Source: CAWEYO01 sp963813315 (GTDB lineage Bacteria; Pseudomonadota; Alphaproteobacteria; Rhizobiales; Rhizobiaceae). From it: 64,000 bases of DNA. Positions within the stretch are counted from its first letter, which is position 1, and each line of letters begins with the position of its first letter. A program made the translations under genes and the position numbers. Below, piece by piece: positions 50,528 through 59,008 of this stretch. The DNA is taken from NCBI GenBank assembly GCA_963813315.1, contig CAWEYO010000020.1:275272-339271 (forward strand), read 5' to 3'. The notes under the pieces were generated by a model, which saw only the letters and a program-made list of their open reading frames with translations, did no database searches and was not told where the DNA came from.

Positions 50528-52216
50528 ATGTCCCAGTCCGCCAATCCGATATTGACTGCCCGTCGCGAGCAGATGTTTCCCACGCTTGCTCAGGCCGATA
50601 TCGATCGCATGCGCCGTTTCGGCGAAGCCGTTTCCTATCCCGCAGGCGTGCATATCGTCAAAGCTGGTAATGTAGCGCCTGGCGTGATCGTTGTACTCTC
50701 CGGCAAAGTGGAGGTTACCCACGACAGCGGGTTCGACCGGCGCGAGACCATCGTCGTCCACGGTCCGGGCAACTTCGCTGGCGAACTGGCCCAGCTTTCC
50801 GCCCGCCCTTCGCTTGTGAATGCCGAGGCAATTGAGCCGGTTGAGGCGTTGGTCATCCCATCGCAAAGATTGCGCGACCTGATGGTACAGGAAGCTGACC
50901 TCGGTGAGCGCGTCATGCGGGCGTTGATCCTGCGCCGTGTCGGCCTGCTGGAAAGCGGTGCAAGCGGTCCGATCATTGTCGGGCCACCGGACAATGGCGA
51001 CGTGTTGCGGCTACAGGGATTCCTGGCCCGCAGCGGGCAGCCACATCGCGCCCTCGATTCCGACAGCGATCCCTGCGGTAGGACCTTGGTCGAGCGCTTC
51101 CATGTCGATCCCCACCACCTGCCGATCGTGCTGTGTCCGAATGGCAAGCTCCTGCGCAATCCGGGCGAGAACGAACTTGCCCGCTGCCTCGGCCTGGTAC
51201 GGCCGATCGATCCGATGCAACTCTATGACGTTGCCATTGTCGGAGCAGGACCGGCCGGCCTGGCAGCCGCGGTCTATGCCGGGTCGGAGGGACTGTCTGC
51301 AATCGTGCTCGATTGCCGTGCCTTCGGCGGGCAGGCGGGCGCGTCCTCGCGCATCGAGAACTATCTCGGCTTCCCCACCGGCATTTCGGGGATGGCGCTC
51401 ATGGCGCGCGCCTACAATCAGGCGCAGAAGTTCGGCGCAGAGATGGCCATCCCGGACGAGGTGAGCCGATTGGACGATCTTATCGACGGGCGAAGAAGCG
51501 AACACTATGTGCTGCGTGTCGGAGACAGCGAGACAGTACGCGCACGCACAGTGGTTGTGGCGAGCGGTGCACGCTATCGCCGGATCGATGTGCCGAACCT
51601 CGCGCAATTCGAAGGATCATGCGTGCATTACTGGGCTTCGCCGATCGAGGCGCGTCTGTGCGGCGGCCAGCAGGTAGCTCTGGTCGGCGCCGGAAATTCG
51701 GCCGGTCAGGCGGCTGTTTACCTGGCCAACCACGTAGAGAAGGTTTGGCTGCTGGCACGCGGCGTCAGCCTGCACGCGAGCATGTCACGCTACCTGGTCG
51801 AGCGCATCAAAGCGCAGCCAAACATCGAGGTGCTGACCGAAGCCGAGATTACGGCACTTGAAGGCCACGGAGGCAATCTCGAAAAGGTGCGTTGGCGCAC
51901 CCCCGCGGGCGACGAGAGCACGCACCATATCCGCCACCTCTTTCTGTTCATTGGGGCGGACCCGAATACCGACTGGCTGGCGCAATGCAACGTGGAGCTT
52001 GACGAGAAGGGTTTCGTTCGAACCGGAACAGAGACAGGGCGACACCCGCTGGAGACGAACCGCCGTGGTGTGTTCGCGATCGGTGACGTGCGGTCCGGTT
52101 CCGTCAAACGCGTGGCGGCCGCTGTCGGCGAAGGCGCTCAGGTCGTCGCTGCGCTGCACACCTATCTGGGCGCAAGCGGACGTACCGCCCTGCCTACGCT
52201 CGACAGGAGGGCATGA
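50528..52216 (+). CDS. Cyclic-nucleotide-binding / thioredoxin-reductase-like fusion
   Basis: A 562-residue soluble protein with three parts. Residues about 15-145 are a CRP-type cyclic-nucleotide-binding fold (VSYPAGVHIVKAGNVAPGVIVVLSGKVEV, GPGNFAGELAQLS). About 160-235 looks like a glutaredoxin/thioredoxin-like half-domain (FLARSGQPHRALD, LPIVLCPNGKLLRNPG). From about 240 on is a two-dinucleotide-binding flavoprotein with FAD site VGAGPAGLAAAVYAG, FGGQAGASSRIENYLGFP, and NADPH site LVGAGNSAGQAAVYLA, ending GDVRSGSVKRVAAAVGEG. The CxxC of true thioredoxin reductase is replaced; only Cys in SCVHYW and RLC remain. It starts a three-gene operon. Confidence 0.9.
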   Translation: MSQSANPILTARREQMFPTLAQADIDRMRRFGEAVSYPAGVHIVKAGNVAPGVIVVLSGKVEVTHDSGFDRRETIVVHGPGNFAGELAQLSARPSLVNAEAIEPVEALVIPSQRLRDLMVQEADLGERVMRALILRRVGLLESGASGPIIVGPPDNGDVLRLQGFLARSGQPHRALDSDSDPCGRTLVERFHVDPHHLPIVLCPNGKLLRNPGENELARCLGLVRPIDPMQLYDVAIVGAGPAGLAAAVYAGSEGLSAIVLDCRAFGGQAGASSRIENYLGFPTGISGMALMARAYNQAQKFGAEMAIPDEVSRLDDLIDGRRSEHYVLRVGDSETVRARTVVVASGARYRRIDVPNLAQFEGSCVHYWASPIEARLCGGQQVALVGAGNSAGQAAVYLANHVEKVWLLARGVSLHASMSRYLVERIKAQPNIEVLTEAEITALEGHGGNLEKVRWRTPAGDESTHHIRHLFLFIGADPNTDWLAQCNVELDEKGFVRTGTETGRHPLETNRRGVFAIGDVRSGSVKRVAAAVGEGAQVVAALHTYLGASGRTALPTLDRRA

Positions 52217-52524
52217 TGGCCGACGAATGCAAGCATGCTGCAGGTGTTTGCGACGTCACGCCGAGCGCACTCGGCTGCGAAGAGTGCCTGAAGAGCGGCT
52301 CACAATGGGTGCATTTGCGCCTGTGCCGGACCTGCGGCCATGTCGGCTGTTGCGATGACTCGCCCAACCGGCACGCCACCAAACATTTTCAGGCCACGCG
52401 CCATCCGATCATAGAAGGTTATGATCCGCCGGAAGGTTGGGGATGGTGCTATATCGACGAGGTCTTTCTTGACCTTGGCGATCGCGCCACGCCGCAGAAC
52501 GGTCCAATACCGCGCTTTTACTGA
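52213..52524 (+). CDS. UBP-type zinc-finger protein
   Basis: A 103-residue protein that is almost only a zf-UBP domain: CKHAAGVC, CEECLKSGSQWVHLRLCRTCGHVGCCDDSPNRHATKHFQATRHPII. In eukaryotes this fold binds the free ubiquitin C-terminus; bacterial members have unknown ligands. The start (ATG 52213 or 52216) overlaps the stop of the upstream flavoprotein, and the NhaA fusion starts 14 bases after its stop, so all three are co-translated. Confidence 0.93.
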   Translation: MMADECKHAAGVCDVTPSALGCEECLKSGSQWVHLRLCRTCGHVGCCDDSPNRHATKHFQATRHPIIEGYDPPEGWGWCYIDEVFLDLGDRATPQNGPIPRFY

Positions 52525-52537
52525 ACCAGGGGAAGCA

Positions 52538-54430
52538 ATGGCAAACGACAGCGCGTCGGCCAAGTCCTTGCTGCAGCGTCCCGTCGACCGGACGCGCGAC
52601 CATGTGCGCGGCGGTAACGCTTCCAGCGGCGTCATAAGCGTCGTCGTCTACGGCGACTATCTGTGTCCCTACTGCCGAAGGCTGGTTCTTGTTGTTGCGC
52701 GGCTCCGGGAGGCGCTTGGCGAACGCCTTGCCTACGTCTTCCGTCACTTCCCCAATGAAGCCGCGCATCCGGGCGCAGGCTTCATCGCACGGGTCGCGGA
52801 AGCGGCTGGAAAGCAGGGCCGGTTCTGGGAAATGCATGATTGGCTCTACGAACAAGAGCCGCCGCTCACAGAGCAACAGATCCGCGATTTCGTAGCAGAT
52901 CTCGGCCTCGGTCTGGAGCAGTTCGATCGGGATGTCGAGAGCCACGAGGCATACACACGGGTCGAGAGCGACCTTGCCGACGGCAAACGTAACGGCGTCA
53001 CAGGCACGCCCACCTTCTTCATCGATGGCGTTCGATACGACGGCGCCTGGGACTTTCACTCCATGCTGGAGGCGCTCCAATTACCGGTGGCCGCGCGGGT
53101 ACAGCGCTCGGCGCGCGCCTTTGCGAATTTGCCAGCTTCGGGTGGTCTGGTCCTGTTGCTTGCGGCGGCCGCTGCGCTCATTTGCGCAAATAGCCCTCTT
53201 GCCCCAGCCTACCGGCACTTCATCGAGTCGTCGTTCGGCATCGGCCCTCCGGGCAGCCTTCTCTCCATGACGGTCGGCGCCTGGTTTTCGGAAGGTCTGC
53301 TGGCGATCTTCTTCCTCCTTGTGGGGCTCGAAATCCGGCGCGAGATGACGGTCGGCGACCTTTCTGATCCGCGCGCGGCAGTGTTGCCTGCGGTGGCAGC
53401 CATCGGCGGCGTGCTGGCGCCGGCGGCAATTTACCTTGCGCTGAACAGTGGCCCGGCCGCACGCGGCTGGTCAGTACCGACGGCCACCGACATCGCTTTC
53501 ACCCTCGGCATCCTGGCACTTCTGGGACCGCGCGTTCCCGCTAGCCTGCGGGTCTTCATCGCGGCGCTCGCGGTCGTCGATGATGTCCTCTCCGTGTTGA
53601 CGCTCGCCATCTTCTATCCAAAGGCCTTAGCGGCCGAATGGCTGCTCGCAAGCGGCCTGGCGGTCGCGGTTCTGCTCGCGCTCAACCGTTGGCGGGTTTA
53701 CGCAACCTGGCCCTACTTGGTGGTCGCCGTCGTCCTGTGGGTTTCATTGCATGCCTCAGGTGTTCACGGTGCCTTGGCCGGAATCTTCCTTGCAGCCTTC
53801 CTGCCAACACGGCCCGCTCCGGCGGCGGGCCCGTTACTGGCGCAAGCGGCCACCGCATTGGCGGCACTGGAACATGCCGAGAGTGAGGCGCGCCGATCCG
53901 GATCCGACGCCAGCGCCATTGCACAAGAACCGGTGTGGGATTGGGCGAGCCGCAACCTTTCTGCCGCGAGCGAACGGTTACTGTCGCCGGCAGATCGGAT
54001 CGAGCGAGCAGTTGCACCCTGGAGCACCTATGCAATCCTGCCGCTCTTTGCGTTTTCCGCGACGGGCGTCAGTTTCAACCTCGATCTTTCGGCGCCGGAC
54101 GCATGGCGTATTCCGCTTGGCGTTATTCTCGGGCTCGTGATCGGAAAGCCGCTTGGAATATTTGTGGCCTCCCTGCTTGCCACAAGGTCGGGGCTCGCGC
54201 GCGGGCCAGCGGATGTCACAGTGCGCAATTTCATCGGTGCAGCATGTCTGTGCGGCGCCGGTTATACCGTGTCGCTCCTCATGGCAGAGCAAGCGTTTCC
54301 CCCTGGCCCCGAAGCGGCCCTGGCGAAGACGGGCGTCCTGATCGGCTCGGTGCTTGCCGCCGTGCTCGGGGCGACGATCATCGCCACCAAGCCTTCGCCC
54401 GTTGCGCGGACCGAGACCGCGGAGGCTTGA
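52538..54430 (+). CDS. nhaA: DsbA-NhaA fusion: thioredoxin-fold domain joined to Na+/H+ antiporter
   Basis: A 630-residue protein. Residues about 30-185 form a DsbA-like thioredoxin fold with active site DYLCPYCRR (Cys43, Cys46) and cis-Pro loop GTPTFFIDGVRYDG. From about residue 200 on is a full NhaA antiporter with 12 spans; ion-binding aspartates are in AALAVVDDVLSVLTLAIFY, and VPTATDIAFTLGIL is the NhaA signature around TM4. NhaA exchanges Na+ or Li+ for H+ at the inner membrane. The N-terminal domain has no signal peptide; which side it faces is unclear. Fusions of this type recur next to UBP and TrxR-like genes. Confidence 0.94.
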   Translation: MANDSASAKSLLQRPVDRTRDHVRGGNASSGVISVVVYGDYLCPYCRRLVLVVARLREALGERLAYVFRHFPNEAAHPGAGFIARVAEAAGKQGRFWEMHDWLYEQEPPLTEQQIRDFVADLGLGLEQFDRDVESHEAYTRVESDLADGKRNGVTGTPTFFIDGVRYDGAWDFHSMLEALQLPVAARVQRSARAFANLPASGGLVLLLAAAAALICANSPLAPAYRHFIESSFGIGPPGSLLSMTVGAWFSEGLLAIFFLLVGLEIRREMTVGDLSDPRAAVLPAVAAIGGVLAPAAIYLALNSGPAARGWSVPTATDIAFTLGILALLGPRVPASLRVFIAALAVVDDVLSVLTLAIFYPKALAAEWLLASGLAVAVLLALNRWRVYATWPYLVVAVVLWVSLHASGVHGALAGIFLAAFLPTRPAPAAGPLLAQAATALAALEHAESEARRSGSDASAIAQEPVWDWASRNLSAASERLLSPADRIERAVAPWSTYAILPLFAFSATGVSFNLDLSAPDAWRIPLGVILGLVIGKPLGIFVASLLATRSGLARGPADVTVRNFIGAACLCGAGYTVSLLMAEQAFPPGPEAALAKTGVLIGSVLAAVLGATIIATKPSPVARTETAEA

Positions 54431-54553
54431 AGAATGTGGCCGGAAGCAGGCGGTCCGCAACCTGGTTCCGCTACCAGGCCATCGAGCAATTCCGGGGTTG
54501 CAACACAGCTGCCCGACTTTTTTCGCGAGATTGTCACCTCATTGGAGGTTTAA

Positions 54554-54769
54554 CTACGCCTTATCCTCGTATTTGAAGGATACGCTGACCTTCGCGCGAT
54601 AGGCCTCGATCTTCCCGTCTTTGATCTGGAGGTCGAGTTTCACTACTTCGGCAATGCGCAAGTCGCGCAAACTATCCGACGCCCGTTCCACAGCAGCACG
54701 CGCGGCGTCGTCCCAGGATTTGGTGCTCGTGCCGACCAGTTCGATGATTTTATAGACGCTATTCGTCAT
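54554..54769 (-). CDS. Dodecin (flavin-binding storage protein)
   Basis: A 71-residue dodecin: VYKIIELVGTSTKSWDDAARAAVERASDSLRDLRIAEVVKLDLQIKDGKIEAYRAKVSVSFKYE. Family members assemble into hollow dodecamers binding flavin or CoA. The Trp in KSWDDA that stacks on flavin is present. ATG at 54769 is chosen, following GGGAGGAACC; the upstream extension is not conserved. It converges with the NhaA gene. Confidence 0.95.
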   Translation of the reverse strand: MTNSVYKIIELVGTSTKSWDDAARAAVERASDSLRDLRIAEVVKLDLQIKDGKIEAYRAKVSVSFKYEDKA

Positions 54770-55173
54770 CGGTTCCTCCCGTTTGATCCGCTTGGTAAAC
54801 TTGGACTTGCCGCAGTTCGTCCGGCCGGGATTCGCTGCGGCGACTCGTTGTGGCCCCAAATGCAGTGACCCGCTCCCCGAATGTCGCGTGCGCCTCGGAA
54901 GAGTAGCTCTGCTTCGAGGACTTGTCGAAAGCTAGGCCCTTGTCACCCAAGGGAGACGCCTCAGCAATCCCACGCCCGCCGACGTCTGCTTCGGGCGGCA
55001 CGATCATTCTGGAAAAGCAAGGCTTGCTGCATCGCTGAGCGGCCGCCTAGAATGACAAACCTTATGGGCCCGAGCCTCCACTAAATCAGCGCCAGCGGTC
55101 CAAAATCCCCGACGTCGGATTGGTCGGACGTTCGGAGATTGTGAGGGCGGATTGGGCTTCGTATTGTCGGACT
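54770..55173. other. Interval between dodecin and the VOC gene
   Basis: No convincing gene. A minus-strand frame (54759-55007, MIVPPEADVGGRGIAEASP) could be translated ahead of dodecin but lacks domain similarity I can recognise. A likely dodecin promoter lies in its 3' part. Confidence 0.4.
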
Positions 55174-55536
55174 ATGCACATGAAGGTGAAGCGCATTGTC
55201 GCCAACATTGCGACAACGGAAGTAGGGAAGGCCAAGGCATTCTATGGCGATGTCCTCGGCCTCGACCTAGCGATGGACCTCGGCTGGATTGCTACGTTTG
55301 CATCGAACGAGGAGATGAAGCCGCAGGTCAGCTTTGCCACCGAAGGGGGATCTGGAACGGCGGTCCCTGATATGTCCATCGAGGTAGACGATCTCGAAGA
55401 GGCGCTAAGGCGATTTCGAGCAGCGAAGGTGCCGATTGAGTATGGCCCTAATTCAGAGCCATGGGGAGTGCGGCGCTTCTATGTGCGAGATCCCTTTGGA
55501 CGACTCGTAAACATCCTCGTGCACGAGGCGAAATAG
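55174..55536 (+). CDS. VOC-family (glyoxalase-like) protein
   Basis: A 120-residue vicinal-oxygen-chelate protein with one paired beta-alpha-beta-beta-beta module: VKRIVANIATTEVGKAKAFYGDVLGLDLAMDLG and MSIEVDDLEEALRRFRAAKVPIEYGP, GVRRFYVRDPFGRLVNILVHE. Metal ligands typical of the fold (His/Glu) are only partly present: the last Glu/His in NILVHE. The substrate is unknown. ATG at 55174 or 55180 are both possible. Confidence 0.88.
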   Translation: MHMKVKRIVANIATTEVGKAKAFYGDVLGLDLAMDLGWIATFASNEEMKPQVSFATEGGSGTAVPDMSIEVDDLEEALRRFRAAKVPIEYGPNSEPWGVRRFYVRDPFGRLVNILVHEAK

Positions 55537-55693
55537 GTGTCGGCGAAGTCAGCGCGACCTATGCGATCAGAACAACAATGGGGTAGTGAACCATTCAAAA
55601 AATTAGTCCAAAGGCATCCCACTCGAATTTGGCGAAGCGTGAAGCGTTATCCGAACAAAGGTTGATGAACTCCCATTTTGCAGCGAGGTCGCC

Positions 55694-56086
55694 ATGGCCA
55701 TCCACTTCAACCACACGATCCTTTCGGCTCACGACAGCAAGGCGTCGGCAGCGTTCCTGGCCGAGATGCTGGGCCTTCCGGCGCCACGGAAGTGGGGACC
55801 ATTCCATATGGTCACAACCGAAAACGATGCCAATCTCGACTACATGGATAGCAAAGTTGAAATTGTACGCCAGCACTACGCCTTCCTGGTCGACGACGCT
55901 GAATTTGACGCAATATTCAAACGAGTTCGCGACCGGAAGCTTCCCTTCTGGGCTGACCCTGGGCAGCGCAAGCCGGACGAGACGAATGATCACGACGGTG
56001 GGCGCGGCGTCTATTTCGAAGATCCGAATGGGCATCTTCTTGAGATCATCACCCGCCCGTACGGCAGCGGCGGCTGGAACCCTTAG
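55694..56086 (+). CDS. VOC-family (glyoxalase-like) protein
   Basis: A 130-residue protein with the VOC fold: FNHTILSAHDSKASAAFLAEMLGLP, HYAFLVDDAEFDAIFKRVRDRKLPFW, GRGVYFEDPNGHLLEIITRPYGSGG. The metal ligands expected in this subfamily, His in FNHTIL, His in QHYAFLV and Glu in LLEIITRP, are visible. It is a different subgroup from the VOC gene just upstream, so not a tandem duplicate. The role is unknown. Confidence 0.9.
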   Translation: MAIHFNHTILSAHDSKASAAFLAEMLGLPAPRKWGPFHMVTTENDANLDYMDSKVEIVRQHYAFLVDDAEFDAIFKRVRDRKLPFWADPGQRKPDETNDHDGGRGVYFEDPNGHLLEIITRPYGSGGWNP

Positions 56087-56389
56087 CGGCTCGCCCACGA
56101 TCCAGGGTTCTAAACAAAAGGTCTATCGGCAGTGGCGAGCGTTTCCTCAGCCTCTACTTGCTGGCTATGTGGGTTCTGACGTATTTCGGGCGACCCTTTC
56201 AGTGATCCTGCTGAGTGGCTTGCAAAAACCAAAAACCCCTACCGGAGCGAGGCCCTTAGTTGGTGCTGTCGAAGCTTGTCCTCTAACTACGCGGTCCAGC
56301 GGCAACCAGCTTTCAATCAGATAGATCAGGTAGGACAGCTTAGCAGTTCAGAAACCCGGTCTAGCGGCAACTGAGAGAAGCCCAGATCA
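56087..56389. other. Interval without a gene
   Basis: Contains two similar segments, CGGTCCAGCGGCAACCAG (about 56290) and CGGTCTAGCGGCAACTGA (about 56358), both near stop codons in all frames. No gene seen. Confidence 0.4.
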
Positions 56390-56622
56390 TCAGGCCTGTT
56401 CCTTGTTTTCCAGCAGGCGCCGGGCAAGCGCGTCGAACTTGATCTGCACACTGCCGAGCTTCTGCTGGCGAGGTCGAAGACCTCCTGACAGGCACTCGCT
56501 GCCCGCGTGTCCTCGAAGCTTTTGAAGATCAGTTTGAGTGCATCGAAACGGAAACGGGCGTGCATGAGCTCGTCTTGGATCTCGATGAGCAGATCGTCGG
56601 TGCTTCGGTCGACGTCGGTCAT
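56390..56622 (-). pseudogene. Small hypothetical protein with a frameshift
   Basis: Starts MTDVDRSTDDLLIEIQDELMHARFRFDALKLIFKSFEDTRAAS and reads to CQEVFDLAS, where the frame goes to low-quality Arg/Ser/Cys-rich sequence. In another frame sensible sequence continues as QKLGSVQIKFDALARRLLENKEQA and stops at 56390. With a one-base correction near 56470 the protein is about 77 residues, helical, with two similar KFDAL/RFDAL halves. No family recognised. Confidence 0.5.
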
Positions 56623-56699
56623 GATGCGAACCCTCTTCTTCGCTATGACAGGCTGCTAGGCTGGCGTTGCCGGCGGTGGTCTGGGTGCGTTCTCGCGCA

Positions 56700-56927
56700 C
56701 TATGCCGGTTTGGTTTGTTCGCGCCCTCGTTGGCGGACGCCGGTCAGCGCCTGGTGCTTGGCGCAATAGGATTGGCCGTCTGTGCGGCGCCCACAGAAAA
56801 GGAAGCCGCCGATCACACGCGCGTCATACCTGGCCGGCCACTTGCATTGGCATTCCCTGAGGCCGACGAGCGGCACAAGTCCATCTCTCCTGCGAGGTGG
56901 CCTCACTTCATGGGTGGCATTCTCCAT
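56700..56927 (-). CDS. GcrA-like zinc-knuckle protein
   Basis: A 75-residue protein starting MENATHEVRPPRRRDGLVPL with the GcrA C-terminal signature: LRECQCKWPARYDA, FLFCGRRTDGQSYCAKHQAL. The CxWP...FCG...G-x-x-YC-x-x-H pattern is the conserved part of alphaproteobacterial cell-cycle regulator GcrA, which binds sigma-70 and CcrM-methylated DNA. The N-terminal helix-turn-helix that binds DNA is absent. It may be a short GcrA paralogue that modulates the full protein, or a remnant. Confidence 0.65.
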   Translation of the reverse strand: MENATHEVRPPRRRDGLVPLVGLRECQCKWPARYDARVIGGFLFCGRRTDGQSYCAKHQALTGVRQRGREQTKPA

Positions 56928-57249
56928 GGCGGCTCCTTGGAAGCCTCCTGCCGTCGGGCATTCTCGCACTGTCTCGCGCGGAAAGCGATCACCTCTCAGC
57001 TGCCGGGCTCAGGTGCTGCTGGCCCGGTACAGTGTCGTCCACGCGTCGCGCACCACTCGGCCACTTCAGGGTGCGCGGTGTTTTCTTCGCGATACCCCTC
57101 GCCGAGCATCCGCCCAAAAAGACACTGGGCCGCCGCCTCGAATTCGCCGTGCCAACGGACTAATATTCCATGTCGTCCGATCTTACCGGCAGACGTACGT
57201 CTGGAAGTGGATCCACGCTTTCGCCCGACTAGAGGAAGGAAGGTGGAAA

Positions 57250-57468
57250 ATGTATTCCATGGGAGCCAATCCCCAACAGCTGGCCATCATGACGAGGGCC
57301 TTCGATGAATACTGCCTGGCGCACAGCATTGCGGACGACGCGGACAGGGAAAGCGTTGCCTTTGTCGTCATGGCGCTTTTTGGTGGCGGCGCGACGAGCC
57401 CCCGCAGACTGAAAGCCGCGCTTGACCGTTTGGGTCGCGTCCAGCAGGACAATTTTGCAGGCGGCTAG
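57250..57468 (+). CDS. Small hypothetical protein
   Basis: A 72-residue protein starting MYSMGANPQQLAIMTRAFDEYC, preceded by AAGGAAGGTGGAAA. Helical throughout: DDADRESVAFVVMALFGGGATSPRRLKAALDR. It resembles short conserved rhizobial proteins without known function. Codon use is typical of the neighbourhood, and the following small gene is on the same strand. Confidence 0.6.
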   Translation: MYSMGANPQQLAIMTRAFDEYCLAHSIADDADRESVAFVVMALFGGGATSPRRLKAALDRLGRVQQDNFAGG

Positions 57469-57650
57469 TCCGGCCGGTCGCGCAACCTGGGCGACGCCCG
57501 TTGTTCGAGTTCGGGCTCCGCCTCCCAAATGGGAAACCTGGGAGGGTCGATTGTGACAACCGTTCCGGCCCGGACGGACACGCATTGTCCACCAGACCAA
57601 TGTTCGCAACACCGCCTGGCGCTTGCCACGACGCGAAGAGGAGACGCGCA

Positions 57651-57968
57651 ATGACCAGAGATGACGAGACCACAGCCGATCCTTATCCGGAGAAGCTGGA
57701 GCGCGTCCGTAGCGTGGCGGAGATCGTGCCTGATCTCGTCGATGGCTTCAGGGACACGCAAGCGCTGGTGCATACGCTTCATCTGGCGGCCGAGGGCCTG
57801 CCCGACACGGCCGACGGCTCAGCCATCCAGGCGCTGGCCGCCGCAATCGAGGGCCGGCTTGGCCGGCTCGAGCGGCTGCTGGAGGAGTTGGGGAAATGCG
57901 TCCCGGTGAGAAAGGAACCAGCATCGCAGCCGATTTCGATCGCCGCGCTCGCTGAAACCGCTCGCTGA
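57651..57968 (+). CDS. Small hypothetical protein
   Basis: A 105-residue helical protein (MTRDDETTADPYPEKLERVRSVAEIVPDLV) with AAEGLPDTADGSAIQALAAAIEGRLGRLERLLEEL in the middle, probably a two-helix bundle. ATG at 57651 follows GAGGAGACGCGCA. No family recognised; not clearly linked to its neighbours. Confidence 0.6.
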   Translation: MTRDDETTADPYPEKLERVRSVAEIVPDLVDGFRDTQALVHTLHLAAEGLPDTADGSAIQALAAAIEGRLGRLERLLEELGKCVPVRKEPASQPISIAALAETAR

Positions 57969-58071
57969 AATGGACGGCGGAAGCCGCTATTCGACGTTCT
58001 CGGTCGCTGGCAAGATTGAGATCAGGATTCGCTCTCGCCGCGTTTGCGAGCGCCGAGCGCCGCCCAAAGGC

Positions 58072-58863
58072 TTATTGCAGACGACTGCGCAGATTGGATA
58101 CGCCCCCTAGTTCCTGGGACAGGTTCCACGCGTGACGCATCACCACGTCGCGGAGTTCGGCGAGTTTGTCGAGATCGAAGCGGCTGGCCGGACCCGAGAT
58201 CGCGATGCCGCCGGGAACCTCTCCACCATTCTCAAAGACGGGCACCGCGACGCAGCGCATATCGGGCGCGAACTCAAGATCGTCGAAGGCATAACCCTCG
58301 GCGCGAATACGGGCCAGCGAACGGCGCAGCTCGCCGGGATCGGTGATGGTGTTCGGCGCGACTTGCCGAAGGCCACTCGCGATTACGGCCTCGACGACCC
58401 GGACGTCCTGGAAGGCAAGTAGTACCTTACCGATCGAGCTACAGTGGAGCGGCGAGCGGTCGCCGATCTGGAAGTCGACCGCGACGCGTTGCGTCCCTTT
58501 AGCGCGGAACACGAGTACGGCGGCATCCCGCTCAAGAACGGAATAGTGGACCGTCTCGCCAGTTTCCTCGGAAATGGCACGCAGGCAGGAAAGGATGCGG
58601 CTCGCGCGCTCGTCCTCATCGACAAGATGGCGGGCGAGCGAAAGCACCTTGAAGGTGAGGCGGTAGTGCTTGGCGTCGGCAGCCTTCTTTACATAACCCG
58701 ATTGGACCAGCGTCGTCAGCATCCGGTAGGCGGTCGCACGATCGGCACCAATACCGGCTGCGACTTCCGCGACGGTAACCGGTCGGCGCTGTTCGCCGAC
58801 GAAATCAAGTACGCTCAGCGCCTTGAGGGCGGTGGCGCTCATATTGGTATCAAGATCACCCAT
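58072..58863 (-). CDS. IclR-family transcriptional regulator
   Basis: A 263-residue regulator (from ATG 58863; an in-frame ATG at 58920 would add 19 residues). The N-terminal winged helix is ATALKALSVLDFVGEQRRPVTVAEVAAGIGADRATAYRMLTTLVQSGYV; the C-terminal effector domain shows GTQRVAVDFQIGDRSPLHCSSIGKVLLAF and VAVPVFENGGEVPGGIAISGP. IclR proteins usually sense a catabolic intermediate and control the adjacent genes; here the divergent aldehyde dehydrogenase/ABC importer operon across about 145 bases is the natural target. Confidence 0.93.
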   Translation of the reverse strand: MGDLDTNMSATALKALSVLDFVGEQRRPVTVAEVAAGIGADRATAYRMLTTLVQSGYVKKAADAKHYRLTFKVLSLARHLVDEDERASRILSCLRAISEETGETVHYSVLERDAAVLVFRAKGTQRVAVDFQIGDRSPLHCSSIGKVLLAFQDVRVVEAVIASGLRQVAPNTITDPGELRRSLARIRAEGYAFDDLEFAPDMRCVAVPVFENGGEVPGGIAISGPASRFDLDKLAELRDVVMRHAWNLSQELGGVSNLRSRLQ

Positions 58864-59008
58864 CAAGTTGCATCCACTTTTCAGTTCAATATTCGTATAG
58901 CTAGGTGAGGGTATTTGCACAAGTGCAAATATCGTTGACGCATTTTACATTTTGAAATACGCCTGAACTGACAAACGTGCGGGCGGCGTACCGACGGGAG
59001 GACTTTTC
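58864..59008. promoter_or_regulatory. Divergent promoter region of the IclR and aldehyde dehydrogenase genes
   Basis: AT-rich interval with TATTTGCACAAGTGCAAATA at about 58912-58931, a perfect inverted repeat (TATTTGCAC / GTGCAAATA). This is the shape of an IclR operator and overlaps the upstream alternative start. A second related stretch, TTTACATTTTGAAAT, follows. Confidence 0.65.

Noticed and set aside
54759..55007. 82-codon minus-strand frame upstream of dodecin
   Set aside because: It overlaps the dodecin start and has no recognisable domain; more likely part of the dodecin leader.
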